64,000 nt of DNA from Bosea sp. (in: a-proteobacteria). GTDB taxonomy: Bacteria; Pseudomonadota; Alphaproteobacteria; Rhizobiales; Beijerinckiaceae. The notes under the pieces were generated by a model. That model ran no database searches. It had not been told where the DNA came from and was given only the letters and a program-made list of their open reading frames with translations. Location: NCBI GenBank assembly GCA_023910605.1, contig JAAVVV010000001.1:1664698-1728697 (forward strand). The letters are read 5' to 3'. Positions within the stretch are counted from its first letter, which is position 1; each line of letters opens with the position of its first letter. The position numbers and the translations under genes were made by a program. Of the stretch, positions 27,741 through 37,614 are shown piece after piece.

Positions 27741-27766
27741 AAAAGCCGCCCAAACGGGCGGCTTTT
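27741..27766 (+). terminator. Rho-independent terminator of the toxin-antitoxin operon
   Basis: The stem GCCGCCC / GGGCGGC with loop AAAC is followed by TTTT. It starts within 6 bp of the antitoxin stop. Confidence 0.9.
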
Positions 27767-27767
27767 C

Positions 27768-27839
27768 GGGCCGGGGAATGGTTCCAGCAGTCGGGTTTGC
27801 ACTGGCTCGCTAGGGGTCCGATCCCCCTCCGGTCCACCA
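27768..27839 (+). other. tRNA-like 3' end (acceptor stem, T-arm, CCA), possible attachment site or tRNA/tmRNA remnant
   Basis: AGGGG-TCCGATC-CCCCT (27812-27828) forms a standard T-arm, followed by CCGGTCC, A and CCA (27829-27839). The 5' stretch GGGCCGG at 27768-27774 can pair with all seven acceptor bases (one G-T). The 37 bases between do not fold into a normal D-arm plus anticodon arm, so this is not an intact tRNA. It lies immediately after the toxin-antitoxin terminator, where an integrase target site would be expected. Confidence 0.45.
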
Positions 27840-27875
27840 TTCATATGACAAACGTTGATGTCCGTCTAGTTGGCT

Positions 27876-28037
27876 TCAAGGTTTGAAGCTCCAGGCCACG
27901 CCCCATGCCTTCCCGTCCTTGGAAAGAAACTCGATACCTCGAACGGCAAGGGCAGCTTCAATTGCCTTTAGGGTGGCCGGAATGGGCGTTCGACGGCCCT
28001 TCTCAAAGTCGCGGACCGTTGACAGCGAAACGCCAGC
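27876..28037 (-). pseudogene. XRE-type regulator remnant (C-terminal part only)
   Basis: The reverse strand encodes AGVSLSTVRDFEKGRRTP followed by IPATLKAIEAALAVRGIEF, the recognition helix and C-terminus of a common small XRE regulator. The N-terminal helices expected before AGVS (usually RAARALLGWSQ-like) are not recognisable in any frame, so the gene looks truncated and degenerate. It is inside the lower-GC islet. Confidence 0.6.
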
Positions 28038-28211
28038 AGCGGCTCCGGGGAGCAGGGGAGCGCCGGCAGACGCTGCCTGTCGTGGCGATGTGGACCTAAG
28101 GCACCTCTGCGGCGCGCGGAACTGGCGGAAATCCGCATGGGGAGGATCCCGGCTCGCAAGATGCCAGACTGGCGGCAGGATGAGCATGGCCGGCGCCACC
28201 GCCCCCAAATG

Positions 28212-28238
28212 AAAAGGGGCAGCTTGCGCCGCCCCTTT
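28212..28238 (-). terminator. Rho-independent terminator on the minus strand
   Basis: Read on the minus strand, AAAGGGGCGGC-GCAA-GCTGCCCCTTTT forms a hairpin with a GCAA tetraloop and T-run. It lies 35 bp beyond the tiny ORF 28273-28341. Confidence 0.7.
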
Positions 28239-28272
28239 CCGATCTCGTTGGCATTGTCGAACGCGAGCCCGA

Positions 28273-28341
28273 TCAGACGCCGAGCCTCTTTGCAGAGAGG
28301 ACCCAGCCCTTTTGAGACCGCGAATGATGACAATGAGACAC
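28273..28341 (-). CDS. Tiny ORF (22 aa) behind an extreme Shine-Dalgarno sequence
   Basis: The GTG at 28341 is preceded by AGAAAGGAGGTGATCCA, which is complementary to the whole 16S rRNA 3' end, with GGAGG 7 bp from the start. The product would be MSHCHHSRSQKGWVLSAKRL plus two residues, with no known family. The ORF is followed by a minus-strand terminator, so a short transcription unit is plausible. Alternatively this is only a relic of an rRNA 3' end. Confidence 0.3.
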   Translation of the reverse strand: MSHCHHSRSQKGWVLSAKRLGV

Positions 28342-28570
28342 TGGATCACCTCCTTTCTGAAAAAAGCCGGCGACTTTGCCGACCGATACAAGGTGGTGTG
28401 AGTCGGGTTAACAACCAATAGCAAAACGGTGACGGCGCGGGGTTCCCTGCGCTCAAATCGGCGTCATCGCGCCCGCGCCTGCACAGCCCGTGGGCGCGCG
28501 CCGCACTGGCGCGGGGCGTTCCGTTGCGCTAGTGCGGGAAGCCTTTTTTCCTGCTTCACGGAGAACCCTG

Positions 28571-29437
28571 ATGAACGTCGCATTCCTTGGCCTTGGCGTG
28601 ATGGGCTATCCGATGGCAGGTCACCTGCTGCGCAAGGGCGGTCACGCCGTCACGGTCTATAACCGCACCTTCGCCAAGGCGGAGGCCTGGGTGGCGGAGC
28701 ATGGCGGGAAAGCTGCCCGCACGCCGGCCGAGGCCGCTGCCGGGCAGGACATCGTCTTCGCCTGCGTGGGCAATGATGACGATCTGCGCGCCGTCACCAT
28801 CGGCGAGGGCGGCGCCTTTGCCGCCATGGGCAAGGGCACGATCTTCGTGGACCACACCACAGCCTCGGCGGATGTCGCGCGCGAGCTTCACGCGGCGGCC
28901 AAGGCGCGCGGCTTCGATTTCATTGATGCGCCCGTCTCGGGCGGGCAGGCGGGCGCGCACAATGGCGTGCTCACCGTGATGTGCGGCGGGGATGAGGCAC
29001 CTTACGCCAGAGCCGAGCCGGTGATCGCCAGCTTCGCGCGCATGTGCAAGCTGCTGGGGCCAAGCGGCGCGGGCCAGCTCACCAAGATGATCAACCAGAT
29101 CTGCATCGCCGGGCTGGTGCAGGGCCTCTCCGAAGGTCTGCATTTCGGCCAGCGCGCCGGGCTCGACATCGAGGCTGTGGTGGAGGTGATCTCCAAGGGC
29201 GCAGCCGGCTCCTGGCAGATGGAGAACCGCCACAAGACCATGAACGCCGGCAAATATGATTTTGGCTTCGCGGTGGACTGGATGCGCAAGGACCTCGGCA
29301 TCGTGCTGGCCGAAGCCCGCCGCAACGGCGCGAACCTGCCAGTCACCGCGCTGGTGGACCAGTTCTATGCCGAAGTGCAGAAGATGGGCGGCGCGCGTTG
29401 GGACACGTCGAGCCTGATGGCGCGGCTCAACAGGTGA
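28571..29437 (+). CDS. Beta-hydroxyacid dehydrogenase (3-hydroxyisobutyrate dehydrogenase / GarR family)
   Basis: This 288-aa NAD(P)-dependent enzyme begins with the Rossmann motif FLGLGVMGYPMAGHL and has the substrate motif DAPVSGGQAGAHNG (about residues 118-131) and the catalytic Lys in GQLTKMINQ (about residue 170). The family covers 3-hydroxyisobutyrate and tartronate semialdehyde reductases and the sulfolactaldehyde reductase YihU. It stands alone, 14 kb from the sulfonate island, so no particular substrate is supported. The ATG at 28571 has GGAG 10 bp upstream. Confidence 0.88.
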   Translation: MNVAFLGLGVMGYPMAGHLLRKGGHAVTVYNRTFAKAEAWVAEHGGKAARTPAEAAAGQDIVFACVGNDDDLRAVTIGEGGAFAAMGKGTIFVDHTTASADVARELHAAAKARGFDFIDAPVSGGQAGAHNGVLTVMCGGDEAPYARAEPVIASFARMCKLLGPSGAGQLTKMINQICIAGLVQGLSEGLHFGQRAGLDIEAVVEVISKGAAGSWQMENRHKTMNAGKYDFGFAVDWMRKDLGIVLAEARRNGANLPVTALVDQFYAEVQKMGGARWDTSSLMARLNR

Positions 29438-29509
29438 CGGCTCAGGGGCTGACGCAGCGCAAGGCCGTGATGGACGTGCGCGGCCAAAAGCGCCGCGTCA
29501 GTCATCACC

Positions 29510-30298
29510 TCACCGTCCCTTGAACGCTGGCGGCCGCTTCGTCATGAAGGCCATGATCGCCTCCTGGAAATCGTCGGTGCGGCCGGCCTGGCGCTGCAGG
29601 TCCGCTTCCAGCTGGAGCTGGGCGGCGAAGTCGTTGTCGAGGGATCTGGCAAGCGCCTGCTTGATCATGCGGTAGGCGAGGGCAGGGCCGGTGGCGAAGG
29701 GCTTCACGAAGGCGGCCACTTCCCCGGCGAAGCTGGCGTCGTCGAACACCTTGTAGATCAGGCCCATCGCCTGGCCTTCCTCGGCGCTCACGCGGTCGGC
29801 CGTCAGGCACAGCGCCAGCGCCCGCTTCATGCCCACGATGCGCGGCAGCAGCCAGGTGCCGCCGGCGTCGGGCAGCAGCGCGATCCTTGCGAAGGCCTCC
29901 TGGAAATAGGCCGAGCGCGCCGCCACCACGAGATCGCAGGAGAGCACGAGGTTGGCGGCCGCGCCCACGGCAGGCCCGTTGATCGCCGCGACGGTGATCT
30001 TGGGATAGTCGATCAGCCGCAGCGCCAGCGGGTTGTAGTCGCGCTCAAGCGGCGGGCCGAGATCGAGCTTGCCGTCGGCGTCCATGGGCAGCTTCTCGGT
30101 GAGATCCTGACCGGATGAAAACGCCCGGCCGGCGCCGGTGAACACGACGACACGCACCGCCTCATCCGCTTCGGCGGCATCCAGCCCCGCCCGGATGCCC
30201 TCGAACATCTGCGCCGAAAAGGCGTTGAGCTTCTCAGGCCTGTTGAGCGTGATGGTGGCGACGCCATTCGCGGCGGCATAAAGGGCGGCATCGGTCAT
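29510..30298 (-). CDS. Enoyl-CoA hydratase/isomerase family protein (PaaG-like)
   Basis: This 262-aa crotonase-fold protein has the oxyanion-hole segments GAGRAFSSGQDLTEK (about residues 56-70) and AAINGPAVGAAANLVLSCDL, and the acidic position in ALLPDAGGTWLLPR (about 139-152), as in PaaG-type 1,2-epoxyphenylacetyl-CoA isomerases. Conserved Asp in PDAGGTW fits isomerase rather than two-Glu hydratase chemistry. No other phenylacetate genes are adjacent, so only the family is firmly supported. Confidence 0.85.
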   Translation of the reverse strand: MTDAALYAAANGVATITLNRPEKLNAFSAQMFEGIRAGLDAAEADEAVRVVVFTGAGRAFSSGQDLTEKLPMDADGKLDLGPPLERDYNPLALRLIDYPKITVAAINGPAVGAAANLVLSCDLVVAARSAYFQEAFARIALLPDAGGTWLLPRIVGMKRALALCLTADRVSAEEGQAMGLIYKVFDDASFAGEVAAFVKPFATGPALAYRMIKQALARSLDNDFAAQLQLEADLQRQAGRTDDFQEAIMAFMTKRPPAFKGR

Positions 30299-30372
30299 GG
30301 CGGCGTTTCCGGGCTTATTGGTTTAGTTATGAACTATGCCCCAGGCCTTGCCGTTTTCCAAGGAGCGGGCGC

Positions 30373-31182
30373 TCAGTCTGCGGGTGGCGGGCCGTCCTTG
30401 CTGCGGCGCTTTCGCCCTTCCGCCAGCGCGTGGAAAGCGCCGCGCAGCGTGCGGCAATCCTGCTCGGTCATGGCCAGACGGTGCAGGATGTCGCGCAGGT
30501 TGCGGGCCATGATCTCGCGTTTGTCGGGCGGAAAGAAGCCGCCCCGGTCGAGCTCATCCTCCAGATAATCGAACAGGGACACGATCATCTCGCGCGCCGC
30601 GGGGAGCTGCGCGTCCGGATCGAACGGCTTGATGTCGCCATGCGCGGCACGGAACCACTCATAGCCCATGAGCAGCACCGCCTGCGCAAGGTTGAGCGAG
30701 GCGAACTGCGGGTTGACCGGAAAGGTCACGATCGCGTCGGCCAGGCTGATCTCCTCATTCTCGAGCCCGGTGCGCTCGCGCCCGAACAGGATGCCGACAC
30801 CCTGGCCTGCGCTCACCCGGCTCGCCACCTCGGGCATCATCTCGGCGGGCGTGAACACCCGCTTCATCTGGCCGCGATTGCGGGCGGTTGTGGCGAAGAC
30901 GAGGTTGAGATCGCCGATGGCGGAGCGCGCATCGGCGAAGAGCCGCGCCGATTGCAGGATATGCACGGCGCCCGAAGCCGCCTGATGCGCGCCCTTGGGC
31001 AGCCCGCCGCCCGTAGGCCAGCCATCGCGCGGCTTCACGAGGCGCAGGTCGCTGAGGCCGAAATTCGCCATGGCGCGCGCCACCATGCCGATGTTCTCGG
31101 CCAGTTGCGGCTCCACCAGGATGATGGCCGGGGAAGGCCCCTCGCGGCTGATCAATGTGTGGTTCGTGCCTGCGCCGGTCAT
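30373..31182 (-). CDS. trmJ: tRNA/rRNA methyltransferase TrmJ family (SPOUT)
   Basis: This 269-aa protein has the SPOUT methyltransferase marks ILVEPQLAENIGMVARAM (about residues 21-38), GILFGRERTGLENEEI and FPVNPQFASLNLAQAVLLM, which build the knotted SAM site. TrmJ methylates position 32 of tRNAs. The C-terminal third is the usual helical extension. The ATG at 31182 is preferred; a GTG at 31203 is in frame. It is divergent from icd. Confidence 0.88.
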   Translation of the reverse strand: MTGAGTNHTLISREGPSPAIILVEPQLAENIGMVARAMANFGLSDLRLVKPRDGWPTGGGLPKGAHQAASGAVHILQSARLFADARSAIGDLNLVFATTARNRGQMKRVFTPAEMMPEVASRVSAGQGVGILFGRERTGLENEEISLADAIVTFPVNPQFASLNLAQAVLLMGYEWFRAAHGDIKPFDPDAQLPAAREMIVSLFDYLEDELDRGGFFPPDKREIMARNLRDILHRLAMTEQDCRTLRGAFHALAEGRKRRSKDGPPPAD

Positions 31183-31400
31183 GGCCCGCGCATAGCGCAG
31201 CACGCAGCCAAAGGCGAGAGGCGGCTGGGCTGGACGCGCCGCAAGGACACATGGTGACAGATTGAAGAAGCTGTAACCTTGAGCCCAAAGCCGTGCTTGC
31301 CGGCCATGGCGCGCGCGCGCTAGACAGCGCTGAACGGCTTGCGTCCCCGTGCCGCGCGCCTGACACAGCCAATCACATGCCCCCGGGAAGGTCGCTCCTC

Positions 31401-32615
31401 ATGAACAAGATCAAGGTTGAAGGCACCGTCGTCGAAATGGACGGCGACGAGATGACCCGCATCATCTGGCAGTACATCAAGGACAAGCTGATCCACCCCT
31501 ATCTCGACATCAAGCTCGACTATTACGACCTCGGCATCGAACACCGCGATGCAACCGACGATCAGGTCACGATCGACGCGGCCAACGCCACCAGGAAGCA
31601 TGGCGTGGCCGTCAAGTGTGCGACCATCACGCCTGACGAGGCCCGCGTCGAGGAATTCAAGCTCAAGCAGATGTGGAAGTCGCCCAATGGCACGATCCGC
31701 AACATCCTTGGCGGCGTCATCTTCCGTGAGCCGATCATCTGCAAGAACGTGCCGCGCCTGGTGCCGGGCTGGACCCAGCCCATCATCGTCGGCCGCCATG
31801 CCTTCGGCGACCAGTATCGCGCCACCGATTTCCGCTTCCCCGGCAAGGGCACGCTGACGATCAAGTTCGTCGGCGAGGATGGGCAGGTCATCGAGCGCGA
31901 GGTGTTCAGGTCCCCTGGCGCCGGCGTCGCCATGGCGATGTACAACCTCGATGACTCGATCCGGGACTTCGCCCGCGCCTCGCTGAATTATGGGCTGAAC
32001 CGCAAGCTGCCGGTCTACATGTCCACCAAGAACACGATCCTCAAGGCCTATGACGGCCGCTTCAAGGACATCTTCGAGGAGGTGTTCGCCACCGAGTTCA
32101 AGGCCAGGTTCGAGGCGCTGAAACTCACCTACGAGCACCGCCTCATCGACGACATGGTGGCGTCGGCGCTCAAGTGGTCCGGCGGCTATGTCTGGGCCAC
32201 AAAGAATTATGACGGCGACGTGCAGTCCGACATCGTTGCGCAGGGCTTCGGCTCGCTGGGCCTGATGACCTCGGTCCTGATGACGCCGGATGGCAAGATC
32301 GTTGAATCCGAGGCCGCGCACGGCACGGTCACGCGCCACTATCGCGAGCATCAGAAGGGCAAGGAGACCTCGACCAACTCCATCGCCTCGATCTACGCCT
32401 GGACCGGCGGGCTCAAGCATCGCGCCAAGCTGGACAACAACCTCCAGCTCGCCCGCTTCGCCGAGACCCTCGAGAAGGTCTGCGTCGACACAGTGGAAAG
32501 CGGCTTCATGACCAAGGACCTCGCGCTGCTGGTCGGCGCGGATCAGCGCTGGCTGTCGACAACCGGCTTCCTTGACAAGATCTCCGAGAACCTGACTCGC
32601 GCCATGGCGGCCTGA
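31401..32615 (+). CDS. icd: NADP-dependent isocitrate dehydrogenase
   Basis: This 404-aa TCA-cycle enzyme converts isocitrate to 2-oxoglutarate. It belongs to the eukaryote-like class common in Alphaproteobacteria: [20 protein letters not shown] start, [15 protein letters not shown] (substrate serine region), [20 protein letters not shown] and [16 protein letters not shown]. The start is the ATG at 31401. A clear terminator follows at 32640-32666. Confidence 0.97.
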   Translation: MNKIKVEGTVVEMDGDEMTRIIWQYIKDKLIHPYLDIKLDYYDLGIEHRDATDDQVTIDAANATRKHGVAVKCATITPDEARVEEFKLKQMWKSPNGTIRNILGGVIFREPIICKNVPRLVPGWTQPIIVGRHAFGDQYRATDFRFPGKGTLTIKFVGEDGQVIEREVFRSPGAGVAMAMYNLDDSIRDFARASLNYGLNRKLPVYMSTKNTILKAYDGRFKDIFEEVFATEFKARFEALKLTYEHRLIDDMVASALKWSGGYVWATKNYDGDVQSDIVAQGFGSLGLMTSVLMTPDGKIVESEAAHGTVTRHYREHQKGKETSTNSIASIYAWTGGLKHRAKLDNNLQLARFAETLEKVCVDTVESGFMTKDLALLVGADQRWLSTTGFLDKISENLTRAMAA

Positions 32616-32639
32616 TCGCCCTCACGCGGCAGAACTGGA

Positions 32640-32666
32640 AAAGGCCGGCGCGAAGCCGGCCTTTTT
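32640..32666 (+). terminator. Terminator after icd
   Basis: AAGGCCGGC and GCCGGCCTT arms around GCGAA are followed by a TTTTT run, 25 bp after the icd stop and before the convergent alaS. Confidence 0.9.
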
Positions 32667-32714
32667 CATGAGGTGAGGCCAATGGTTTGACAGCCTTTCC
32701 CAGGCCGGCCCTGC

Positions 32715-35372
32715 TCAGGCGCCGAGCGCGGCCTCGATGGCGGCGATGGCCTCGGGCGCCTTCGCGCCCTCCGGCCCGCCTGCCTGCGCCATGTCGCGCC
32801 GGCCGCCGCCGCCCTTGCCGCCGAGCGCTTCCGCCGCGGCGCGCACCAGCGCCACGGCATCGAAGCGCTCGGCGAGATCGTCCGTCACGCCCACCACGAC
32901 GCCGGCCTTGCCATCGGCGCCGACACCGACAATGGCCACGACGCCGGAGCCGAGCTGAGCCTTGGCGGCATCGGCGAGGCTCTTGAGATCCTTCATCTCC
33001 ACGCCCGAGATGGCGCGGCCGATGAAACGCACCCCGGCAATCTCGCGCTCCGGATCCGCGCTGCCCGCGCCGCCGCCCATGGCCAGCTTCTTGCGCGCCT
33101 CGGAAAGCTCGCGCTCCAGCCTGCGCCGCTCCTCGATGATCGTGCCCAGCCGCTCCGCCGCCTCGCCGGGCGTGGTCTTGAGCAGGCCCGCCAGCTCGTG
33201 CAGACGGCGGCTTTCCGCCGCAAGATGGCGGCGGGCAGCCTCGCCGGTCATGGCTTCGACGCGGCGCACGCCGGCTGCGACCGCGCCTTCGCTGACGATG
33301 GTGATGAGCCCGATGTCGCCGGTGGCGGCGGCGTGGGTGCCGCCGCAGAGTTCCACCGAGAAGGTCTTGCCCGCGCGCTCGCCCGTCCGCACAGTGCCCA
33401 TGGACACCACGCGGACTTCATCGCCATACTTTTCGCCGAACAGCGCGCGCGCGCCCGAGGCGATGGCGTCATCCACGCCCATGAGTCTTGTCACGATCGG
33501 CTCGTTCTGCAGCACGATGCGGTTGGCGATCGCTTCCACGGCCTCCAGCTCGACGGGGGCGATGCCCCTGCTGTGGCTGAAATCAAAGCGCAGCCGTTCG
33601 CCCGAGACCATCGAGCCTTTCTGCGCGACATGGTCGCCAAGGGTCAGGCGCAGCGCCTCGTGCAGCAGATGGGTCGCCGAATGGTTGGCGCGGATGGCGC
33701 CGCGGCGGCCGCTGTCCACCACAAGCTCCGCCACCTTGCCAGGCGCCAGCACGCCGGCCTCGACCATCACCTCGTGGACGAAGACATCGCCCACCTTCTT
33801 TTGCGTGTCGGTGATGCGGGCGCTGAAGCCTTCGCCCCTGACGATGCCTGTATCGCCAACCTGACCGCCGGACTCGGCATAGAACGGCGTCTGGTTCACC
33901 AGCACGAAGCCGGTCTCTCCGGCCGCCAGCGCCTCCACCTCCGCGCCGCCGCGCACCAGCGCGGTGATCACGCCCTCGGCGCTCCCGGACGCATAGCCAA
34001 GGAACTCGGTCGGCCCCACCTTGTCGCGCAGGCCGAACCACACCGTGTCGGCCGCAGCCTCGCCGGAGCCGGCCCACGCCGCCCTCGCCTTGGCCTTCTG
34101 CTCTGCCATGGCGGCATCGAAACCAGCGACATCCACGCCGATGTCGCGCGCTCTCAGCGCATCCTGCGTCAGGTCGAGCGGGAAACCGAATGTGTCGTAG
34201 AGCGTGAAGGCGACCGAGCCCTTGAGCTTGTCGCCCGCGCCCATGCCGGATGTTTCGGAATCGAGGATCGAGAGGCCGCGCGCCAGCGTGGTGCGGAAGC
34301 GGGTCTCCTCGAGCTCAAGCGTCTCGGCGATCATCGCCTCGGCGCGCGCCAGCTCCGGATAGGCCTGCCCCATCTCGCGCACCAGCACGGGCAGCACCTT
34401 GTGCAGCAAGGGCTCGCGCGCGCCGAGCAACTGCGCATGACGCATGCCGCGGCGCATGATCCGGCGCAGCACATAGCCGCGCCCCTCGTTGGAGGGAAGC
34501 ACGCCATCGGCGATCAGGAAGGACGCGCAGCGCAGATGGTCGGCGATGACGCGGTGGCTCGCCTTCCGGGCGCCGGCCGGATCGACCTCTGTCAGGTCTG
34601 CGACGCGCCCGATCAGTGCCCGGAACAGGTCGATCTCGTAATTGTCATGGGTGCCCTGCAGCACGGCGGCGATCCGCTCCAGCCCCATGCCGGTGTCGAT
34701 CGACGGGTGGGGCAGGCTCAGGCGCTGGCCCTCGGCCGTCTCCTCGTATTGCATGAACACGAGGTTCCAGATCTCGATGAACCGGTCGCCATCCTGATCG
34801 GGCGAGCCGGGTGGGCCGCCAAAGATGTGCTCGCCATGATCGTAGAAGATTTCCGAGCACGGGCCGCAGGGACCGACATCGCCCATCCGCCAGAAATTGT
34901 CCGATGTCGGGATGCGGATGATGCGGCTGTCGGGCAGGCCCGCGATCCTGCGCCAGAGCCCGTGCGCCTCGTCATCCTCGGAAAAGACCGTGACGGTCAG
35001 CTTCTCCCTGGGCAGGCCATATTCCCGTGTCACCAGGTTCCAGGCCAGCTCGATGGCGACATCCTTGAAGTAGTCGCCGAACGAGAAGTTGCCGAGCATC
35101 TCGAAGAAGGTGTGGTGGCGGGCGGTATAGCCAACATTGTCAAGGTCGTTGTGCTTGCCGCCGGCGCGGACGCTCTTCTGCGCGGTGGTGGCGCGGCTGT
35201 AGGGGCGCTTCTCCACGCCGGTGAAGATGTTCTTGAACTGCACCATGCCCGAATTGGCGAACAGCAGGGTCGGATCGTTGCGCGGAACCAGCGGGCTCGA
35301 AGGCACCACCTCATGGCCATTGGCCTTGAAGTAATTCAGAAAAGTCGACCTGATCTCGTTGACGCCACTCAT
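32715..35372 (-). CDS. alaS: Alanyl-tRNA synthetase
   Basis: This 885-aa class II synthetase has the N-terminal catalytic domain (start [15 protein letters not shown], then [19 protein letters not shown] and [20 protein letters not shown]), the editing domain zinc/His motifs [11 protein letters not shown] and [13 protein letters not shown], and the C-terminal DHHA1-type domain. The ATG at 35372 begins the canonical N-terminus; the frame is open to 35408. It lies downstream of recA on the same strand, the usual order in this group. Confidence 0.97.
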   Translation of the reverse strand: MSGVNEIRSTFLNYFKANGHEVVPSSPLVPRNDPTLLFANSGMVQFKNIFTGVEKRPYSRATTAQKSVRAGGKHNDLDNVGYTARHHTFFEMLGNFSFGDYFKDVAIELAWNLVTREYGLPREKLTVTVFSEDDEAHGLWRRIAGLPDSRIIRIPTSDNFWRMGDVGPCGPCSEIFYDHGEHIFGGPPGSPDQDGDRFIEIWNLVFMQYEETAEGQRLSLPHPSIDTGMGLERIAAVLQGTHDNYEIDLFRALIGRVADLTEVDPAGARKASHRVIADHLRCASFLIADGVLPSNEGRGYVLRRIMRRGMRHAQLLGAREPLLHKVLPVLVREMGQAYPELARAEAMIAETLELEETRFRTTLARGLSILDSETSGMGAGDKLKGSVAFTLYDTFGFPLDLTQDALRARDIGVDVAGFDAAMAEQKAKARAAWAGSGEAAADTVWFGLRDKVGPTEFLGYASGSAEGVITALVRGGAEVEALAAGETGFVLVNQTPFYAESGGQVGDTGIVRGEGFSARITDTQKKVGDVFVHEVMVEAGVLAPGKVAELVVDSGRRGAIRANHSATHLLHEALRLTLGDHVAQKGSMVSGERLRFDFSHSRGIAPVELEAVEAIANRIVLQNEPIVTRLMGVDDAIASGARALFGEKYGDEVRVVSMGTVRTGERAGKTFSVELCGGTHAAATGDIGLITIVSEGAVAAGVRRVEAMTGEAARRHLAAESRRLHELAGLLKTTPGEAAERLGTIIEERRRLERELSEARKKLAMGGGAGSADPEREIAGVRFIGRAISGVEMKDLKSLADAAKAQLGSGVVAIVGVGADGKAGVVVGVTDDLAERFDAVALVRAAAEALGGKGGGGRRDMAQAGGPEGAKAPEAIAAIEAALGA

Positions 35373-35550
35373 GGCCAGAGCACCCGATTCAAAGGACCGC
35401 GACGGCACGGCGGGCCGCCTCGCAATCCTGTCTGTCTAGTGGCGGGTTCAGCCGATGTCCACACAGCCGATGCTGCGGGCCGGCCAGCTGGGCTGGGGCC
35501 GGCCCGCGCCGCATCAACGCCAACGGGCGCGCCTCATCTGGAGGCAGACT

Positions 35551-36639
35551 TCACTCGGGCTCGCCCTCGTCGAGATCGTCGGCAGTCGGCGTCGCGTTCT
35601 GCAGGATCTGGTCGGCGACGATCGCCTGGTTCTGGCGGATCATCATCTCGACGCGGGCGGCCACATCGGGGTTCGCCCTGAGGAAGGTCTTGGCGTTCTC
35701 GCGTCCCTGGCCAAGGCGCTGGCTGTCGAAGGAGAACCACGCGCCGGACTTCTCCACGATGCCGGCCTTGACGCCCAGATCGATGAGTTCGCCCACCTTC
35801 GAGATGCCCTCGCCATACATGATGTCGAACTCCACCTGCTTGAACGGCGGCGCGACCTTGTTCTTGACGACCTTGACGCGGGTCTGGTTGCCGACCGCCT
35901 CGTCACGCTCCTTGATGGTGGAGGTGCGGCGGATGTCGAGACGCACCGAAGCATAGAACTTCAGCGCATTGCCGCCCGTCGTGGTTTCCGGCGAGCCATA
36001 CATCACCCCGATCTTCATGCGGATCTGGTTGATGAAGATCACCATGGTGTTCGAGCGCGAGATCGAGCCGGTCAGCTTGCGCAGCGCCTGGCTCATCAGG
36101 CGAGCCTGCAGGCCGGGCTGCACGTCGCCCATCTCGCCATCGATTTCCGCGCGCGGCACCAGCGCCGCCACCGAGTCGATGACCAGCACATCCAGCGCGC
36201 CCGAGCGCACCAGCGTGTCGGTGATCTCCAGCGCCTGCTCCCCTGTATCGGGCTGCGAGATCAGGAGGTCGTCGAGCTTCACGCCCAGCTTGCGGGCATA
36301 GACTGGGTCGAGCGCATGCTCCGCGTCGATGAAGCCGCAAACGCCGCCGTTCTTCTGCGCTTCCGCGATGGTGTGGAGCGCCAGCGTGGTCTTGCCGGAG
36401 GATTCAGGGCCATAGATCTCGATCACACGGCCTTTCGGCAGGCCGCCGACGCCCAGCGCGATGTCGAGGCCCAGCGAGCCGGTGGAAATCGTCTCGATCT
36501 CGACAGCCTTCTGGTTCTTGCCCAGCCGCATGATCGAGCCCTTGCCGAAAGCGCGCTCGATCTGGGAGAGCGCGGCGTCGAGAGCCTTGGTCTTGTCCAT
36601 GGAAGAGCCTTCAACCAGTTTGAGATTCGCTTGGGCCAT
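35551..36639 (-). CDS. recA: Recombinase RecA
   Basis: This 362-aa protein carries Walker [10 protein letters not shown] (about residues 75-83), MAT-type loops [19 protein letters not shown] and the acidic C-terminus ending DDLDEGEPE. It drives homologous recombination and LexA cleavage. The ATG at 36639 has AAGGA 8 bp upstream. A GTTC-N7-GTTC SOS box lies about 105 bp upstream, so it is LexA-controlled. Confidence 0.98.
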   Translation of the reverse strand: MAQANLKLVEGSSMDKTKALDAALSQIERAFGKGSIMRLGKNQKAVEIETISTGSLGLDIALGVGGLPKGRVIEIYGPESSGKTTLALHTIAEAQKNGGVCGFIDAEHALDPVYARKLGVKLDDLLISQPDTGEQALEITDTLVRSGALDVLVIDSVAALVPRAEIDGEMGDVQPGLQARLMSQALRKLTGSISRSNTMVIFINQIRMKIGVMYGSPETTTGGNALKFYASVRLDIRRTSTIKERDEAVGNQTRVKVVKNKVAPPFKQVEFDIMYGEGISKVGELIDLGVKAGIVEKSGAWFSFDSQRLGQGRENAKTFLRANPDVAARVEMMIRQNQAIVADQILQNATPTADDLDEGEPE

Positions 36640-36743
36640 GTTCGCGGTCCTTATGGCATGTGGCGGCAAGCCTCACAACGCGATGAAGATTCCGCGCCGC
36701 CCTTGCCTTGTCGGAAATGTACGCTCTTTGTTCTCGTTTACAA

Positions 36744-36758
36744 GTTCTAATTTTGTTC
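36744..36758 (-). promoter_or_regulatory. SOS box (LexA site) upstream of recA
   Basis: GTTC-TAATTTT-GTTC matches the alphaproteobacterial LexA operator GTTC-N7-GTTC exactly. A further GTTC at 36730-36733 is spaced by ten bases and is not a standard half-site. The flanking 36640-36941 gap contains no gene. Confidence 0.85.
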
Positions 36759-36941
36759 TCGTCCCGAATTTGTCGGGCGCTCTGCGAGAACGTCCGGAAC
36801 GGCCGCCTGCGCCTGTTGGGCGCTGAGGCGACAGCGCCGGCGACACGGGTTGTGAAGGTGCGGACGGGCGGGACGCAGCCGGTGAAGCAATCCGTATCGG
36901 CCTGCCGCCTGTCAGCTTGCGCGGCGGGCGATCAGCCAGCG

Positions 36942-37595
36942 TCAGCGCAACAGCCTTGCCACCTGTCCCCGAAGGAAGGGCAGCAGCTCGCGCTCGAACC
37001 ACGGGTTGTTCTTCAGCCAGGCGTTGTTGCGCCAGGATGGGTGGGGCAGGGGCACGATGCGCGGCGTGCGCGGGGTGGCGAACACGCTCTCCCAGTTCTG
37101 CACCATCTCGGTCAGGCCGCCGCCGCCGCCGCGCCGTCCCAGATGCCATTCCTGCGCATGTTGGCCGATGGCCAGCACGAGCTCGAGATCGGGCAGCCCC
37201 TCGAAGACGCGGTTGCGCCAGAGCGGCGCGCATTCCTTGCGCGGCGGCAGGTCGCCGCCCTTGGCGTCCTGTCCGGGGAAGCAATGGCCCATCGGCACGA
37301 TGGCCACCTTCGAGGCATCATAGAACTGCGCCTCGCTCAGCCCCAGCCATTCGCGCAGCCTGACTCCTGACGGGTCCATGAAGGGCTTGCCCGTGGCATG
37401 GGCCAGCGTGCCGGGCGCCTGGCTGGCGATGCACAGCCGGGCGGTGGCGGCGGCCTGGATGATCGGGCGCGGCTCATGGGCCAGCGGCCTGTCCTTGCGG
37501 GGCATGTCACGGCACACGCGGCAGGCGCGCAGCTCGACGAGCAGATCATCGAGCGTGCCGGTCAGGGTTTCATCGGAACGGATCTTGCGGGGCAT
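36942..37595 (-). CDS. Uracil-DNA glycosylase family protein
   Basis: This 217-aa protein of the COG1573-like family has motif A IASQAPGTLAHATGKPF (about residues 56-72), where the catalytic region follows a Cys-rich N-terminus (CRVCRDM), and motif B LPHPSWRNNAW near residue 184. It would remove uracil or act on a related base. The start MPRKIRSDETL at 37595 is reasonable. Its nearness to recA is typical chromosome context, not proof of SOS control. Confidence 0.8.
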   Translation of the reverse strand: MPRKIRSDETLTGTLDDLLVELRACRVCRDMPRKDRPLAHEPRPIIQAAATARLCIASQAPGTLAHATGKPFMDPSGVRLREWLGLSEAQFYDASKVAIVPMGHCFPGQDAKGGDLPPRKECAPLWRNRVFEGLPDLELVLAIGQHAQEWHLGRRGGGGGLTEMVQNWESVFATPRTPRIVPLPHPSWRNNAWLKNNPWFERELLPFLRGQVARLLR

Positions 37596-37614
37596 GCCGC
37601 TTGTCTAGGCGCTC

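Noticed and set aside
28324-28401. Tiny plus-strand ORF starting MMTMRHWITSFLKK
   Set aside because: It reads through the 16S-like segment, lacks a ribosome site and has no known homologue; the opposite strand has a better start signal.
28571-29437. YihU-like sulfolactaldehyde reductase belonging to the sulfosugar island
   Set aside because: The family fits, but it is 14 kb away, lacks the operator and the family is very broad, so no link is supported.
33198-35681. 827-codon plus-strand open frame across alaS
   Set aside because: Shadow of alaS; the His/Arg/Gly-rich composition is typical of antisense frames in high-GC DNA.
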